Assembly (NCBI GenBank): GCA_041390825.1
Contig: JAWKPF010000011.1
Coordinates: 89,858-153,857 of the forward strand
Length of the DNA: 64,000 nt
Source: Thermomicrobiales bacterium
GTDB taxonomy: Bacteria; Chloroflexota; Chloroflexia; Thermomicrobiales; UBA6265
Reading direction: 5' to 3'
The translations under genes were made by a program, and so were the position numbers. The notes below the pieces were generated by a model. The model searched no databases, was not told the DNA's origin, and saw only the letters and a program-made list of their open reading frames with translations. Position 1 is the first letter of the stretch. Each line of letters opens with the position of its first letter. Shown here piece by piece: positions 26,980-35,859 of this stretch.

Positions 26980-27648
26980 TCAGTCGGCCGGCGTTAGCGC
27001 CGGTTCGGCGACCTGGCGAATTGCTTCGAGAATCACACTTGGCGGTTGCGCGCCGTTGAGCGCAAGGCGCCCATCGAAGATGAAAAACGGGACGCCGGTG
27101 ACACCTTGTTGGGAGACCTGGCGAGCGATGCTGTGCACCTCCGCGGCGCCCTCGCCGGCCTGGAGACGCCGACGAGTCTCCTCGCGGTCGAGCCCGGCAG
27201 CCCCGGCCAGTTCCACCAGGGTATCGAGATCAGTGATGTCCTTGCCCTGCAGAAAATAGGCGTCGTAGATGGCCGTGGAGAGCGCGCCGCGGGTTTCGTC
27301 TGGGGCGATGAAGATCAACTGATGCGCCAGCGTGGTATTTGGCGATTTACCGACCAGGTCCCAGCGGAACTCCAGCCCGGAGGCCTGACCGGCCTGCGAA
27401 ACCCGATCGAACATGGCGTCGAGCGGCACGCCCTGGAACTTCTGGGCCAGGTGATCGCGGAAGTTCTTTCCTTCGGCAGGCAATGAGGGATCGAGAAAGA
27501 ACGGCAGATAGGTCACCGACACCGGCAGTCCGGTCCATTGCTCGAGCGCAGCATCGAGGTTGGCTTTGCCGATACGGCACCAGGGGCAGGCGAAATCGGC
27601 AATCATCGTCACTGCGAGCGATTCGGAACCGTTCATGGGTTCGGTCAT
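26980..27648 (-). CDS. DsbA-family (FrnE-like) oxidoreductase
   Basis: The 222-residue protein has the thioredoxin-fold active site ADFACPWCRIGKANLD (CPWC) early, a helical insertion in the middle, and the cis-Pro strand VTGVPFFIFDGRLAL near the end. It lacks a signal peptide, so it acts in the cytoplasm as FrnE-type disulfide oxidoreductases do. The start is uncertain: ATG 27660 has the ribosome site immediately against it, so I use ATG 27648. It is divergent from the VOC gene at 27754 with about 100 bases between. Confidence 0.85.
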   Translation of the reverse strand: MTEPMNGSESLAVTMIADFACPWCRIGKANLDAALEQWTGLPVSVTYLPFFLDPSLPAEGKNFRDHLAQKFQGVPLDAMFDRVSQAGQASGLEFRWDLVGKSPNTTLAHQLIFIAPDETRGALSTAIYDAYFLQGKDITDLDTLVELAGAAGLDREETRRRLQAGEGAAEVHSIARQVSQQGVTGVPFFIFDGRLALNGAQPPSVILEAIRQVAEPALTPAD

Positions 27649-27685
27649 GATAAAGGGCATCTCCTTGCTGCGCGAAATTGCAGCT

Positions 27686-27702
27686 ACTTACGAATAGTAA
27701 CC
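27686..27702. promoter_or_regulatory. Possible operator in the DsbA/VOC divergent promoter region
   Basis: CTTAC-GAATA-GTAAC gives near-symmetric half-sites in an AT-rich patch between two divergent genes. This could bind a winged-helix repressor such as an HxlR type, but the symmetry is short and imperfect. Confidence 0.3.
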
Positions 27703-27753
27703 TATTGATGCCGCGGTTTACCATGTGACATCACCGCGGAAAGGAGACAGGCG

Positions 27754-28212
27754 TTGACCAATTTCTCGAAGAGCTGGCTCGATCTGCCTGAGCCGCCGCC
27801 AGTCGTCGCCATGTACGAGATGGTGCTCGAGGTGGCCGATCTGACAGAGTCGGAACGCTTCTACACGGAAGCGATCGGCCTGCCGGTCGCGACGCGCTGG
27901 GGAGACGAGCGACCGGCCACCTGGTTGTCACTCGGCAATGAAGGGTTCCTCGGACTGTGGCCGGTGGAATCCGGGGGCGCGGTGGCCATTCACAATGGCC
28001 GCGGCGGCGCGCACGTGCATTTCGCGCTGCGCATCCCGGCCGGAACGATCGATCAGGCGCAAGCCCGGCTCGAAGAATTGGGTTTTGCGGTCGAGCGAGT
28101 CGATTTCGGCAACGGCAATGTGGCAATTTACCTGGACGATCCGGATGGTAACGTCGTGGAGTTGACGGAGATTCGTCTGCTCTGGGACGGTACTGCCGCC
28201 TCGGTCATGTGA
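27754..28212 (+). CDS. VOC family protein (single domain)
   Basis: The 152-residue protein has one VOC domain pair (about 22-140): MYEMVLEVADLTESERFYTE at the start, GGAHVHFALRIP in the middle with the His-x-His metal ligand, and YLDDPDGNVVELTEI at the end with a Glu ligand. That pattern matches glyoxalase-type metal enzymes better than the two double-VOC proteins nearby do. The start is a TTG at 27754 with AAAGGAG upstream. Substrate unknown. Confidence 0.85.
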   Translation: MTNFSKSWLDLPEPPPVVAMYEMVLEVADLTESERFYTEAIGLPVATRWGDERPATWLSLGNEGFLGLWPVESGGAVAIHNGRGGAHVHFALRIPAGTIDQAQARLEELGFAVERVDFGNGNVAIYLDDPDGNVVELTEIRLLWDGTAASVM

Positions 28213-28311
28213 GAGCGTCCAGCACGGAAACACGGCACGTCGAGCATGCGAATACACCATCCCAGATGACGACTCTTGCCGTCTGAGAAGGCTCGTTCGC
28301 TTCCCTACCGC

Positions 28312-28339
28312 TTGACGCGACACAAAACCGCTCTATCAT
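28312..28339 (+). promoter_or_regulatory. Sigma-70-type promoter of the 106-residue protein gene
   Basis: TTGACG, 16 bases, then TATCAT. The transcript would have a leader of about 50 bases before the ATG at 28397. Confidence 0.65.
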
Positions 28340-28396
28340 GCCGAAAGCGGACACGTTTCTCGTGAGTCCATCGAGGCGCACCAGGAAGGAGCGGCC

Positions 28397-28717
28397 ATGA
28401 TCGTCGTTCGCACGGAGCTTCAAGCCAAGTTCGGATACGGCAGCGTCCTGACAGGGATGATTGCGGAAGCGATCGAGTCCCTCACCGAATTCGAAGAGCT
28501 ACAGGGAATTCGCTGGCGGGTGATGAGCGGCCTGACCGGCAACTTCGACATGGTGACGCTGGAAGTCGAGACCGAAAGCCTGCAGACCTGGGACCGGCTG
28601 CGATTGATCGTTTTCTCGGTGCCGGGGTTCGTCGATGCAATGAACGCCGCGCAGGACATTACCGTGTCGGGCACTCAGCAGTTTCTCAACATCGAAGCCA
28701 GCGACCTCGACTACTGA
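28397..28717 (+). CDS. Hypothetical 106-residue dimeric-barrel-like protein
   Basis: The ATG has AAGGAGCGGCC directly upstream and a good promoter about 60 bases before. The alternating pattern (IVVRTELQAKFGYG, FDMVTLEVETESLQTWDRL, VSGTQQFLNIEA) suggests a ferredoxin-like alpha/beta fold of the NIPSNAP/ABM kind. I do not recognise an exact family. No partner gene is obvious. Confidence 0.65.
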   Translation: MIVVRTELQAKFGYGSVLTGMIAEAIESLTEFEELQGIRWRVMSGLTGNFDMVTLEVETESLQTWDRLRLIVFSVPGFVDAMNAAQDITVSGTQQFLNIEASDLDY

Positions 28718-28965
28718 TCCGCGGGCGTGTTTGGGTTCGTCTGCGCGGTGGAAGAGCCCGGCAGAGAAACCCTTCTTTCGCAGGATGTGCGTTCCGTGGT
28801 TCGAACGCGAGAATCGATCTGAACACATGGCGACGTCTGCCAGACCCATTTCGATTGCTATCTCTTGACCGGCAACGAACCATCGCCATGCGTCATCCAT
28901 GACGAGAGCTGCAGCGATCGCTCGAGCGCGGGCGGCGGAGCATGCGCGCCCTTGCAACCGTAGCG

Positions 28966-30522
28966 TCAGCTCTGCCGAGATGAATCCGAACCAAACGTGA
29001 GCTGCAGCGTGCGCGCCTCCTGCTGGTCCAGGTCGACAACGCGAATCGCATGGTTGTGGGTGTCGGCGATGTAGAGCAACCCCTCATGCAGCGCCAGTCC
29101 CGATGGCTCGCGGAACTCGGCGTCGAGCGCATCGCCGTCGACCAGGCCCTGTTCGCCCGTCCCGGCGATAGTCGAGGATTCTCGACGTACAGGATCGACG
29201 CGCTTGATCTTGTTGTTGAACGTGTCGGCCAGATAGAGCACTGGTTGGCCGTCCTCTTCGGTCGCGGCAATTCCTTGCGGATGTTGCAATCGGACACTGT
29301 CGCCGATCGCGTCGAGATCGCCGAAATAGAAAAGTCCTCGTCCCAGCAGCCGCCGCACACGTCCGCTGTCGCAATCGAGCGCGCGCACCGCCGACGATTC
29401 GGCATCGGCCACGCAGACCGTCCGTCCGAGGGCAGCGAGCCCCATCGGCTGGGCGAACGTGGCATTGGCGAAACGATCATCGTGAATCGATTCGACCCCG
29501 GTTCCGGCCATGATTGCGAGACGCTCGGTGGCAGGATCGTAGCTCCAGACCTGGTGCAGACCCGCCATGGCGATCAGATAGCGCTCCTCGAACCAGATCA
29601 CATCCCAGGGTGACGCAAGAGCAATTTCGCGCGCTGGGCCACCAACGGCAGGCAACCCGCGTTGGCCGGTGCCGGCGACGGTGCTCACCGTACCGGCAGC
29701 AAGATCGATACGACGAAGCAGATGGTTTCCGGCATCGGCAACGACGATCGACTGGCCGTCCGGGCTGAACGCGATCCCCTGGGGATGGGTGAATGTGGCG
29801 ACGGAGAAATCCCCGTCATCGGCCCCTGGGAGACCGGTGCCGATCGTGGTCAGGACGATGCCGTCGAGCGTCGCAATGAGGATGCGGTGATTGCCGGAAT
29901 CGGCAATGACAAGACGGTGCTGGATGGGGTCGACAACGACCTTGGCCGGGAAACGCAGCGTGGTGTGCCCAGAGCGAATTCGCTCGCTATCTTCCACCGG
30001 GTCCTGCTGCTGCGATCCCGGTCGTGAACGTGGGTGCTCCGATGCCGGGTCCACGGCTTCGGCCGAGGTGACAAGCGCTTCGATGAACGCATGCACGCGG
30101 TCATAGTCGAACTCGCCAGCGTGCCGCGCGACGACACGCCCTCGCTGGTCGATGAAGATGAGGGTCGGCCAGGCATCGACAGCGTATGACTGCCAAATGG
30201 CGTAGTCGGGATCGGAGACGACGGGGTGATGAATACCGAGCCGGTCGATCGCAAGCGCGAGGCGATCAGGATCCTTTTCCGCGGAGAATTTCGGCGTATG
30301 CACGCCGATGATCTGGAGCTGATCAGGGAACGCAAGGTGCAGCCGGTGCAGATTGGGCAGGATGTGCATGCAATTGATGCATCCAGAGGTCCAGAAATCG
30401 AGCAGCACGACCCTTCCGCGCAATTCGGAGAGTTGGATCGGCGCGCTGCCAATCCAAACGGCGTCCCCGGGGAAGTCCGGGGCGCGCACAGCGCCGGCGT
30501 AGGAGGCGGGATCACGATCCAT
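28966..30522 (-). CDS. Thioredoxin-domain NHL-repeat beta-propeller protein (NHLRC2-like)
   Basis: Residues about 10-150 are a thioredoxin-like domain with a CINC active site (FWTSGCINCMHILPNL) and cis-Pro strand WPTLIFID. Residues about 190-510 form NHL repeats, each with HPQGIAFSPDG- or VADAGNHLLRRID-type signatures. The domain order matches NHLRC2-like proteins, which are widespread in bacteria and animals. The start at ATG 30522 has GGAGAG upstream. No signal peptide is visible. Redox plus protein-binding scaffolding is likely; substrate unknown. Confidence 0.9.
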   Translation of the reverse strand: MDRDPASYAGAVRAPDFPGDAVWIGSAPIQLSELRGRVVLLDFWTSGCINCMHILPNLHRLHLAFPDQLQIIGVHTPKFSAEKDPDRLALAIDRLGIHHPVVSDPDYAIWQSYAVDAWPTLIFIDQRGRVVARHAGEFDYDRVHAFIEALVTSAEAVDPASEHPRSRPGSQQQDPVEDSERIRSGHTTLRFPAKVVVDPIQHRLVIADSGNHRILIATLDGIVLTTIGTGLPGADDGDFSVATFTHPQGIAFSPDGQSIVVADAGNHLLRRIDLAAGTVSTVAGTGQRGLPAVGGPAREIALASPWDVIWFEERYLIAMAGLHQVWSYDPATERLAIMAGTGVESIHDDRFANATFAQPMGLAALGRTVCVADAESSAVRALDCDSGRVRRLLGRGLFYFGDLDAIGDSVRLQHPQGIAATEEDGQPVLYLADTFNNKIKRVDPVRRESSTIAGTGEQGLVDGDALDAEFREPSGLALHEGLLYIADTHNHAIRVVDLDQQEARTLQLTFGSDSSRQS

Positions 30523-30630
30523 CGAGGACTCTCCGGAACAGGGCGGCAGCGTACAATTCATCCCAATGCGCCCCAGCATCGGCGGGAGATGCGGCGTTGG
30601 CGTTGCTTCAGTCTACCCGCGGGAACCCAG

Positions 30631-31641
30631 ATGGCATCACAGACCGGCAGATTTCGCTCGTTTCTCGATGGATTGGTCGAGCCACAACCGGCCGATCCGA
30701 CCGTGCGCACAACGCTGAGCCGTGTGGCGGAACCCGCCACGCACGAATCGGGAGCGCAGGCACCGGCCATTCCGCTTCGGCGGCAAATCGACAACTACAT
30801 CGCGCTCACCAAGCCGGGGATCCTGACACTCCTGCTGGCAACCGAGCTCGCCGCCATGATGGTGGCCGCAGCGGGGCTCCCGCCGTTTCGCATTGTCGTT
30901 GCCGGCATGTTGGGCGGGTTGCTCGCGGCCGCTGGCGCAAACGTGCTGAACTGCTATATCGACCGGGACATCGACCGCAAGATGTCGCGCACACAGCATC
31001 GCGCCACTGCAACCGGAGAAATCTCCCCGCGCAACGCGCTGATCTATGGGCTGGCCCTAAACGTGCTGGCAGTGCTGATCCTCGGATTTGGAACGAACTG
31101 GTTCGCGGCCGGTTTGGCCGCCCTGGGCAGCTTCTACTACGTGGTGGTCTATTCCTACTACCTGAAGCGCCGTTCGGAACAGAACATCGTGATCGGTGGA
31201 ACGGCAGGGGCAATCCCGCCGCTGGTCGGCTGGGCAGCCGTGACCGGATCGCTTGCCGTGGCGCCGGTGTTGATGTTCGCCATCATCTACTACTGGACCC
31301 CACCGCATTTCTGGGCGTTGTCGTTGCTGAAGCAGGGCGAGTATGACCGCGCCGGGGTTCCGATGCTCCCGCTCGTCGTCGGCGAAGAGGAAACCCGCAA
31401 GCAGCTCTTGCTCTATACATTTCTCCTGGCCTCGGTGTCTCTGCTCATTACCCCGTTCGGACTCGGTGAGATCTATCTGGTTTCGGCGCTGGTGCTGAAT
31501 GCGATCTTCCTCGCACTGGCATACGGGCTCTATCGCAAGGGCACCAAGAAGCTCGCGCGGCAGACATTCTTCTATTCGCTCTGGTATCTGGCGTTGCTTT
31601 TTGGAGCGATGGTGTTCGATCGGATGATCCTGCCGGCGTAG
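30631..31641 (+). CDS. ctaB: Protoheme IX farnesyltransferase (heme O synthase)
   Basis: The 336-residue protein has a 50-residue soluble N-terminus and about nine membrane helices. The prenyltransferase motifs are visible: NCYIDRDIDRKMSRTQHR (Mg-binding Asp-rich) and the second loop YLKRRSEQNIVIGGTAGAIPP. It farnesylates heme B to heme O for cytochrome oxidases. The N-terminal tail (about 50 residues, SQTGRFRSFLDGLVEPQPAD) is longer than usual. ctaA and oxidase genes are not in the window. Confidence 0.94.
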   Translation: MASQTGRFRSFLDGLVEPQPADPTVRTTLSRVAEPATHESGAQAPAIPLRRQIDNYIALTKPGILTLLLATELAAMMVAAAGLPPFRIVVAGMLGGLLAAAGANVLNCYIDRDIDRKMSRTQHRATATGEISPRNALIYGLALNVLAVLILGFGTNWFAAGLAALGSFYYVVVYSYYLKRRSEQNIVIGGTAGAIPPLVGWAAVTGSLAVAPVLMFAIIYYWTPPHFWALSLLKQGEYDRAGVPMLPLVVGEEETRKQLLLYTFLLASVSLLITPFGLGEIYLVSALVLNAIFLALAYGLYRKGTKKLARQTFFYSLWYLALLFGAMVFDRMILPA

Positions 31642-31646
31642 TGGGT

Positions 31647-31751
31647 GATAGGCAAGAGGCAGCGGGCAAGAGGCAACAGGCAAAAGGCAATGGGCAATGC
31701 GACCCACGACTGGCGGCCGGCCACTGACGACTGACAACTGACAACCAGCAA
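31647..31751. repeat. Heptamer arrays, AAGAGGC family (7 units) and CTGACAA family (4 units)
   Basis: Units GATAGGC, AAGAGGC, AGCGGGC, AAGAGGC, AACAGGC, AAAAGGC, AATGGGC run in strict 7-bp phase at 31647-31695, starting six bases after the ctaB stop. CTGACGA, CTGACAA, CTGACAA, CCAGCAA follow at 31724-31751. The two families differ, so they do not pair with each other. Confidence 0.9.
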
Positions 31752-31866
31752 CTGAGTTGCGGAACTCCGAAAATTCCAGGGGCGTGCACTACTATTGATG
31801 GGTGTGGGCGTGAAATCGGTCATTCGGGCCGTCTTGCCACGTGCGCCCGTTTCGAGCGATTTCTGA

Positions 31867-32553
31867 ATGGAAGCTGATTTCATCGCCAAGATCGCCAGCA
31901 TCGTGCTCATCGATCTGGTGCTCTCGGGCGATAACGCGGTTGTGATCGGGATGGCCGCGCGGAGCTTGCCGCCCGATGCCCGCAAACGCGCGATCCTGTT
32001 CGGTGGCCTTGGGGCGGTCGTGCTGCGTGTGACGTTCACCATCCTGGCAGCGTTGTTGCTGGATATCCCCCTGTTGCGGGCAATTGGCGGCGTGCTGCTG
32101 CTCTGGATCGCCTACAAACTGGTGCGCCCGCATGAGGACGCGCACAACGTTTCCGAAGCTGAGTCGCTCATCGCCGCCGTCAAGACCATCATCCTGGCCG
32201 ACTTCGTGATGAGTCTGGACAACATTCTCGCGGTCGGCGGCGCATCCGAAGGTCATTTGGGACTGCTGATCTTCGGCTTGATCTTCTCGATCCCGATTCT
32301 GATGCTGGGCAGCGAGCTGGTAGCGCGCATTCTCGGACGCTTGCCAATCCTGCTCTATGTCGGCGTGGTCGTGCTCGTGTTGACCGCGACACGCATGATC
32401 CTGCACGACGACGTAGTCAAGGAGTACTTCCACGCGGGCCCCATCGAAACGGTCATCCTGGCGGCGCTCCTTTCGGCAGCGATCATCTGGCTCGGGTTGC
32501 GTGCGGGGAAGTCGCTTCCGCCGCCTCCGCCCACGGCAGAATCACCGGCATAG
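31867..32553 (+). CDS. TerC-family membrane protein (YjbE type)
   Basis: The 228-residue protein has seven predicted helices and the two metal-binding TerC motifs: VLSGDNAVVIGMAAR and VMSLDNILAVGGASEG. The length and pattern fit the YjbE subgroup (TIGR03717). TerC proteins are linked to Mn2+ export and metal loading of exported enzymes. No yybP-ykoY riboswitch is recognisable in the upstream 110 bases. The ribosome site is weak. Confidence 0.9.
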   Translation: MEADFIAKIASIVLIDLVLSGDNAVVIGMAARSLPPDARKRAILFGGLGAVVLRVTFTILAALLLDIPLLRAIGGVLLLWIAYKLVRPHEDAHNVSEAESLIAAVKTIILADFVMSLDNILAVGGASEGHLGLLIFGLIFSIPILMLGSELVARILGRLPILLYVGVVVLVLTATRMILHDDVVKEYFHAGPIETVILAALLSAAIIWLGLRAGKSLPPPPPTAESPA

Positions 32554-32733
32554 CGCGACATCCTCCTGGCGGGCAATCCACGGGTCCATGTTGCGCACGT
32601 CGATGAACCCAGTATCTCGAACTCACATCTGGAACGGCTGCACAGGCAACCCAGTGCCGACACAGCCGCTCCAGAACATGCGCAGCACGGCCGATCCACG
32701 ATCTGCCGCACGTTCTCGTCCGAACTGACGTCC

Positions 32734-33072
32734 CTATTTCCGGCCAGCAGATACGTCCGTAGCCGGATCGATGCCGAACAAGATGGGCGTTGAGCCTATC
32801 TCCGCGGATTCGACCGGCATGCTCTGCCCTGAGAAGAGTTGCGCCGAGGACACATTCCCTGGAGTCGGCTGGATCAGATCGGAGATCGATCCGACCGTCT
32901 GCGGAGCGCATGCGTATCCGTCCCAAACCAGGCCATCGACACAGGCGCTGGAAACGAACGGCACTTCGTTCTCAGCCGCGGGAAGCGCGGCAATGGCAAC
33001 CACGGCAAACAGCGCACTCGCAGCAATCAATAGATAGACCGATTCTTTGAACGGATTTCTCAAACGTATCAT
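32734..33072 (-). CDS. Hypothetical small secreted or membrane-anchored protein
   Basis: The 112-residue product has an N-terminal hydrophobic helix (about 12-32: YLLIAASALFAVVAIAAL), then about 80 exported residues with two cysteines (SSACVDGLVWDGYACAPQ) and a Ser/Gly-rich tail. AAGAGGAAAAAGA before the ATG is a good ribosome site. No family recognised. The upstream 25 bases repeat ATAGATG, which is unusually AT-rich here. Confidence 0.6.
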   Translation of the reverse strand: MIRLRNPFKESVYLLIAASALFAVVAIAALPAAENEVPFVSSACVDGLVWDGYACAPQTVGSISDLIQPTPGNVSSAQLFSGQSMPVESAEIGSTPILFGIDPATDVSAGRK

Positions 33073-33374
33073 TCTTTTTCCTCTTATTTCGTTTGCATCT
33101 ATTACATCTATCGCCTATTTCGATTCGATCGATCTGCCTGCCTTCGATCTTCGGCCAGGCGGAACACCTCCTTCACGATCGCGCTGGCCAGAATGCCATG
33201 CGCCCTGATACCAGCATGCACCCGCAAGCGCGGCGTGTCATCGGTCGTACTATGTATTTTCGTCCGATCCCCGACCAAAACTGGCCGTCGAATTGCGTAG
33301 TCGCCACACGCTGCCAATGGGATTCGGGTTCTGTATCGTCTGGACCCAGGGCGCGGTGATCGGGCGTCGAATCG
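33073..33374. other. Intergenic region, nothing recognisable
   Basis: About 300 bases hold the AT-rich promoter area of the small secreted protein and the 3' flank of the STAND-LuxR gene. I see no gene, hairpin or repeat array in it. Confidence 0.5.
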
Positions 33375-35711
33375 CTACACCAGCTCGTGTTCCAGTGCCT
33401 TGCGGACAGCTGCGGCGCGGTTGCGGGCGTCGAGCTTCTGCAAGACATGACCCACATGCGTGCGGGCTGTGGCGTGGCTGATGAAGAGGGCATCGCCAAT
33501 CTGGCGATCGGTCATCCCCTGCACCATCAACGCCAGCACATCCTGTTCCCGCGGTGAGAGGTCGAACGTTTCAGGGCGTTCCGGATCCGCGCTTCCGCGA
33601 AGCGACAACCCTTCGATGCGCTTGCCCGTTTCGATCGCTCCGGCGATCGCTTCCGCCCGTGTCACCGACTCGGCCAGGGTCATCCCCACGGCATCCGCTG
33701 CCAGCCGGTGCAAATCGTCTGGCTGGAGATGCGTTCTCAGTTGAGCGCGATCGGCATCGGAAATCCAGGTGCCTTCGCGTGGCAGCACCGCGTAACTGGT
33801 GAGCATGAGTTCGGCGCTGGCCAACAGGTCGAGCGCTTCCGTTGTCCACTCGAGACGCAATGCGATCGTGATCAATCCGGAAAGCGCTTCGAAGATGGCC
33901 CAATGATTCTCGGTCTCCAGTGCCAGGGGCAGGCTCTCCCGCAGATAGCGCGCGGCGGTCGTGGAATCTCCGCGTTGGAGCGCCAGGTCGGCCAGCAGCT
34001 GCAACGTCCAGATCACCCCACGCGACTGTGAATACCTTGACTGCTCCTCCAGTGCCAGATTGAGTTCGCGTTCGGCGTCTTCGAGCCGCCCAAGCCGCAT
34101 GTAGGCGATGCCGATCAGATCGATGGCGCCCGCGGCGTACGTGGGAGCCTCTTTCTGGAATGCCAGGGTCTGGTTGGATAGCTCGATCATGCGGTGATAG
34201 TCGCCCTGATACCAAACCGCCTGGGCCGACCAGAGCAGCGACATCGCCTGCTTGACCGGATCGCCCAACGCAACCGCGACCTCCAGCGCCTGTTGATGCC
34301 GCTCGAGCGCAAGCGTCGGTTCCCCCTGCGACCAGGCGAGAATGCCCGCGCTATGGAAAAGCCGCCAGACTTCCGCGGGTTCCGCGTCGCAGGTAGCGAT
34401 CAGCGGCAGCGTTCGATCGTTCCAACGGCGCCCCTCGCTTCCCTGCGCGCTGAATGCCCAGACTGCCCAGAGATTTCCGACGATGCGAATGGCCCGCCGC
34501 TGGTCTCCCCGTTCGAAGACCCAAGCGAGCGCGGCGCGGATGTTGTCGAGATCCGCACGCATGCGTGCATACAGAACGTGTTCGCGTGGGCCGAAAATGA
34601 GCGGCTCGTAACGCGTCGTGAGAATGTCGACCCACGCGGCATGGCGCTCTCGCATGGCGTCCAACTCGCCGGCGCGTTCCAGTTCCAGTGTGACGAACTC
34701 GCGCACCGTGGGATAGAGCAGAAAACGCGGCTCGCCGTCGGGCGTCTCCGCGGTTTCCACCATGCTCGCATCGACCAGGTGTTCGATGAGATCGAGCGTT
34801 TCGCCGGGTGCCGCAATACCGGATGCTTCGGCCACCGCTTCGATCCCATCGAGCGGGACGGTGCCGGCAAAGACCCCCATGGCGCGCAGAACGGCGCGTT
34901 GTTCCTCGGGAAGGAGGCGGTAGCTCCAGTCGATCGCATCGCGCATCGAGCGCAACCGCTCGGGCGCATCATTGGGGCCAGATGCCAGAATCCGCAACGG
35001 CTGCGACAGGCGATTCAGCAATGCCTGGGGCGCCATGATGCGCGTCCGGGCCGAGGCAAGCTCGATCGCGAGGGGAACGCCCGAGAGTTCGGCGCAGATC
35101 GCTTCGATCGCATCCAGTTCGGTGGACGACGGCGCGTAGTCCGCGCGAATCGCGCGGCTGCGCTGGACGAACAACTCGGCGGCTTCGCTGTGGCCAGTTC
35201 CGGCTGCAGGTTTGCTGAGACCGAGCGGGCCGAGCGCAACGACCTGCTCGTTCGCAAGATTGAGCCTGGCGCGGCTGGTGGTGAGAATCTTCAAACCGGG
35301 CGATTGGGAAAGAAGCTGCGACAGGAGCGGCGCCGCGGTCAACAGGTGTTCGAAGTTGTCGAGCACCAACAGGGCGCTGGCTCCATCGAGCGCTTCCGCG
35401 ATCTGCGTGTGCAGCGAATCGGCTCCACGCTCACGCAGGTCGAGCTGCTGGGCGATGGTGGGAAGCACGAACGACGGCTCGGCAACACCCGCAAGCTCGA
35501 TGAACCAGCGACCGCCTTCGAATCCCGGCGCCGTCAGGGCGGCATGCAATGCCAACCGGGTCTTGCCCACACCGCCGGGACCGACGAGCGTAACCAGCCG
35601 AACACCGGGCTGCGCCAACAGGCCATGGATGGCCGCGGTTTCCTCGGTCCGTCCGATCAGCGAGGTCTGTGGGCGAGGGAATCGGTTGAGATTGGACGGT
35701 TCGAAGGACAA
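33375..35711 (-). CDS. STAND ATPase with C-terminal LuxR DNA-binding domain
   Basis: The 778-residue protein starts with an NTPase module: Walker [15 protein letters not shown] (about 41-55), Walker [13 protein letters not shown], and sensor GVPLAIELASAR. A TPR-like helical middle follows (about 400-690). Residues about 705-775 are a LuxR helix-turn-helix (LSPREQDVLALMVQGMTDRQIG). Such LAL/MalT-like regulators bind DNA after ligand- and ATP-driven assembly. The TTG start matches its paralogue's N-terminus ([21 protein letters not shown]). It lies downstream of that paralogue, 148 bases away on the same strand. Confidence 0.92.
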   Translation of the reverse strand: MSFEPSNLNRFPRPQTSLIGRTEETAAIHGLLAQPGVRLVTLVGPGGVGKTRLALHAALTAPGFEGGRWFIELAGVAEPSFVLPTIAQQLDLRERGADSLHTQIAEALDGASALLVLDNFEHLLTAAPLLSQLLSQSPGLKILTTSRARLNLANEQVVALGPLGLSKPAAGTGHSEAAELFVQRSRAIRADYAPSSTELDAIEAICAELSGVPLAIELASARTRIMAPQALLNRLSQPLRILASGPNDAPERLRSMRDAIDWSYRLLPEEQRAVLRAMGVFAGTVPLDGIEAVAEASGIAAPGETLDLIEHLVDASMVETAETPDGEPRFLLYPTVREFVTLELERAGELDAMRERHAAWVDILTTRYEPLIFGPREHVLYARMRADLDNIRAALAWVFERGDQRRAIRIVGNLWAVWAFSAQGSEGRRWNDRTLPLIATCDAEPAEVWRLFHSAGILAWSQGEPTLALERHQQALEVAVALGDPVKQAMSLLWSAQAVWYQGDYHRMIELSNQTLAFQKEAPTYAAGAIDLIGIAYMRLGRLEDAERELNLALEEQSRYSQSRGVIWTLQLLADLALQRGDSTTAARYLRESLPLALETENHWAIFEALSGLITIALRLEWTTEALDLLASAELMLTSYAVLPREGTWISDADRAQLRTHLQPDDLHRLAADAVGMTLAESVTRAEAIAGAIETGKRIEGLSLRGSADPERPETFDLSPREQDVLALMVQGMTDRQIGDALFISHATARTHVGHVLQKLDARNRAAAVRKALEHELV

Positions 35712-35859
35712 AGTCAGTTCCGCCGGATGAAGCGCGAATCGCTGCGGTAGTGTCCAGGGTCTGGGAGTCGCTGTCCAGCGGGTAGAACGGAGCCGTCGGC
35801 GGGCGGTACTCAGTCGTCAGTCAGCGGCCGTCGAGGCGGTCGACAGACGACTGGTCGCT

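Noticed and set aside
28499..28957. Minus-strand 152-codon frame overlapping the hypothetical gene
   Set aside because: It runs antisense through the 106-residue gene, which has its own promoter and ribosome site.
28718..28965. tRNA near the TTCGAAC-like sequence at 28797
   Set aside because: No cloverleaf can be formed around it.
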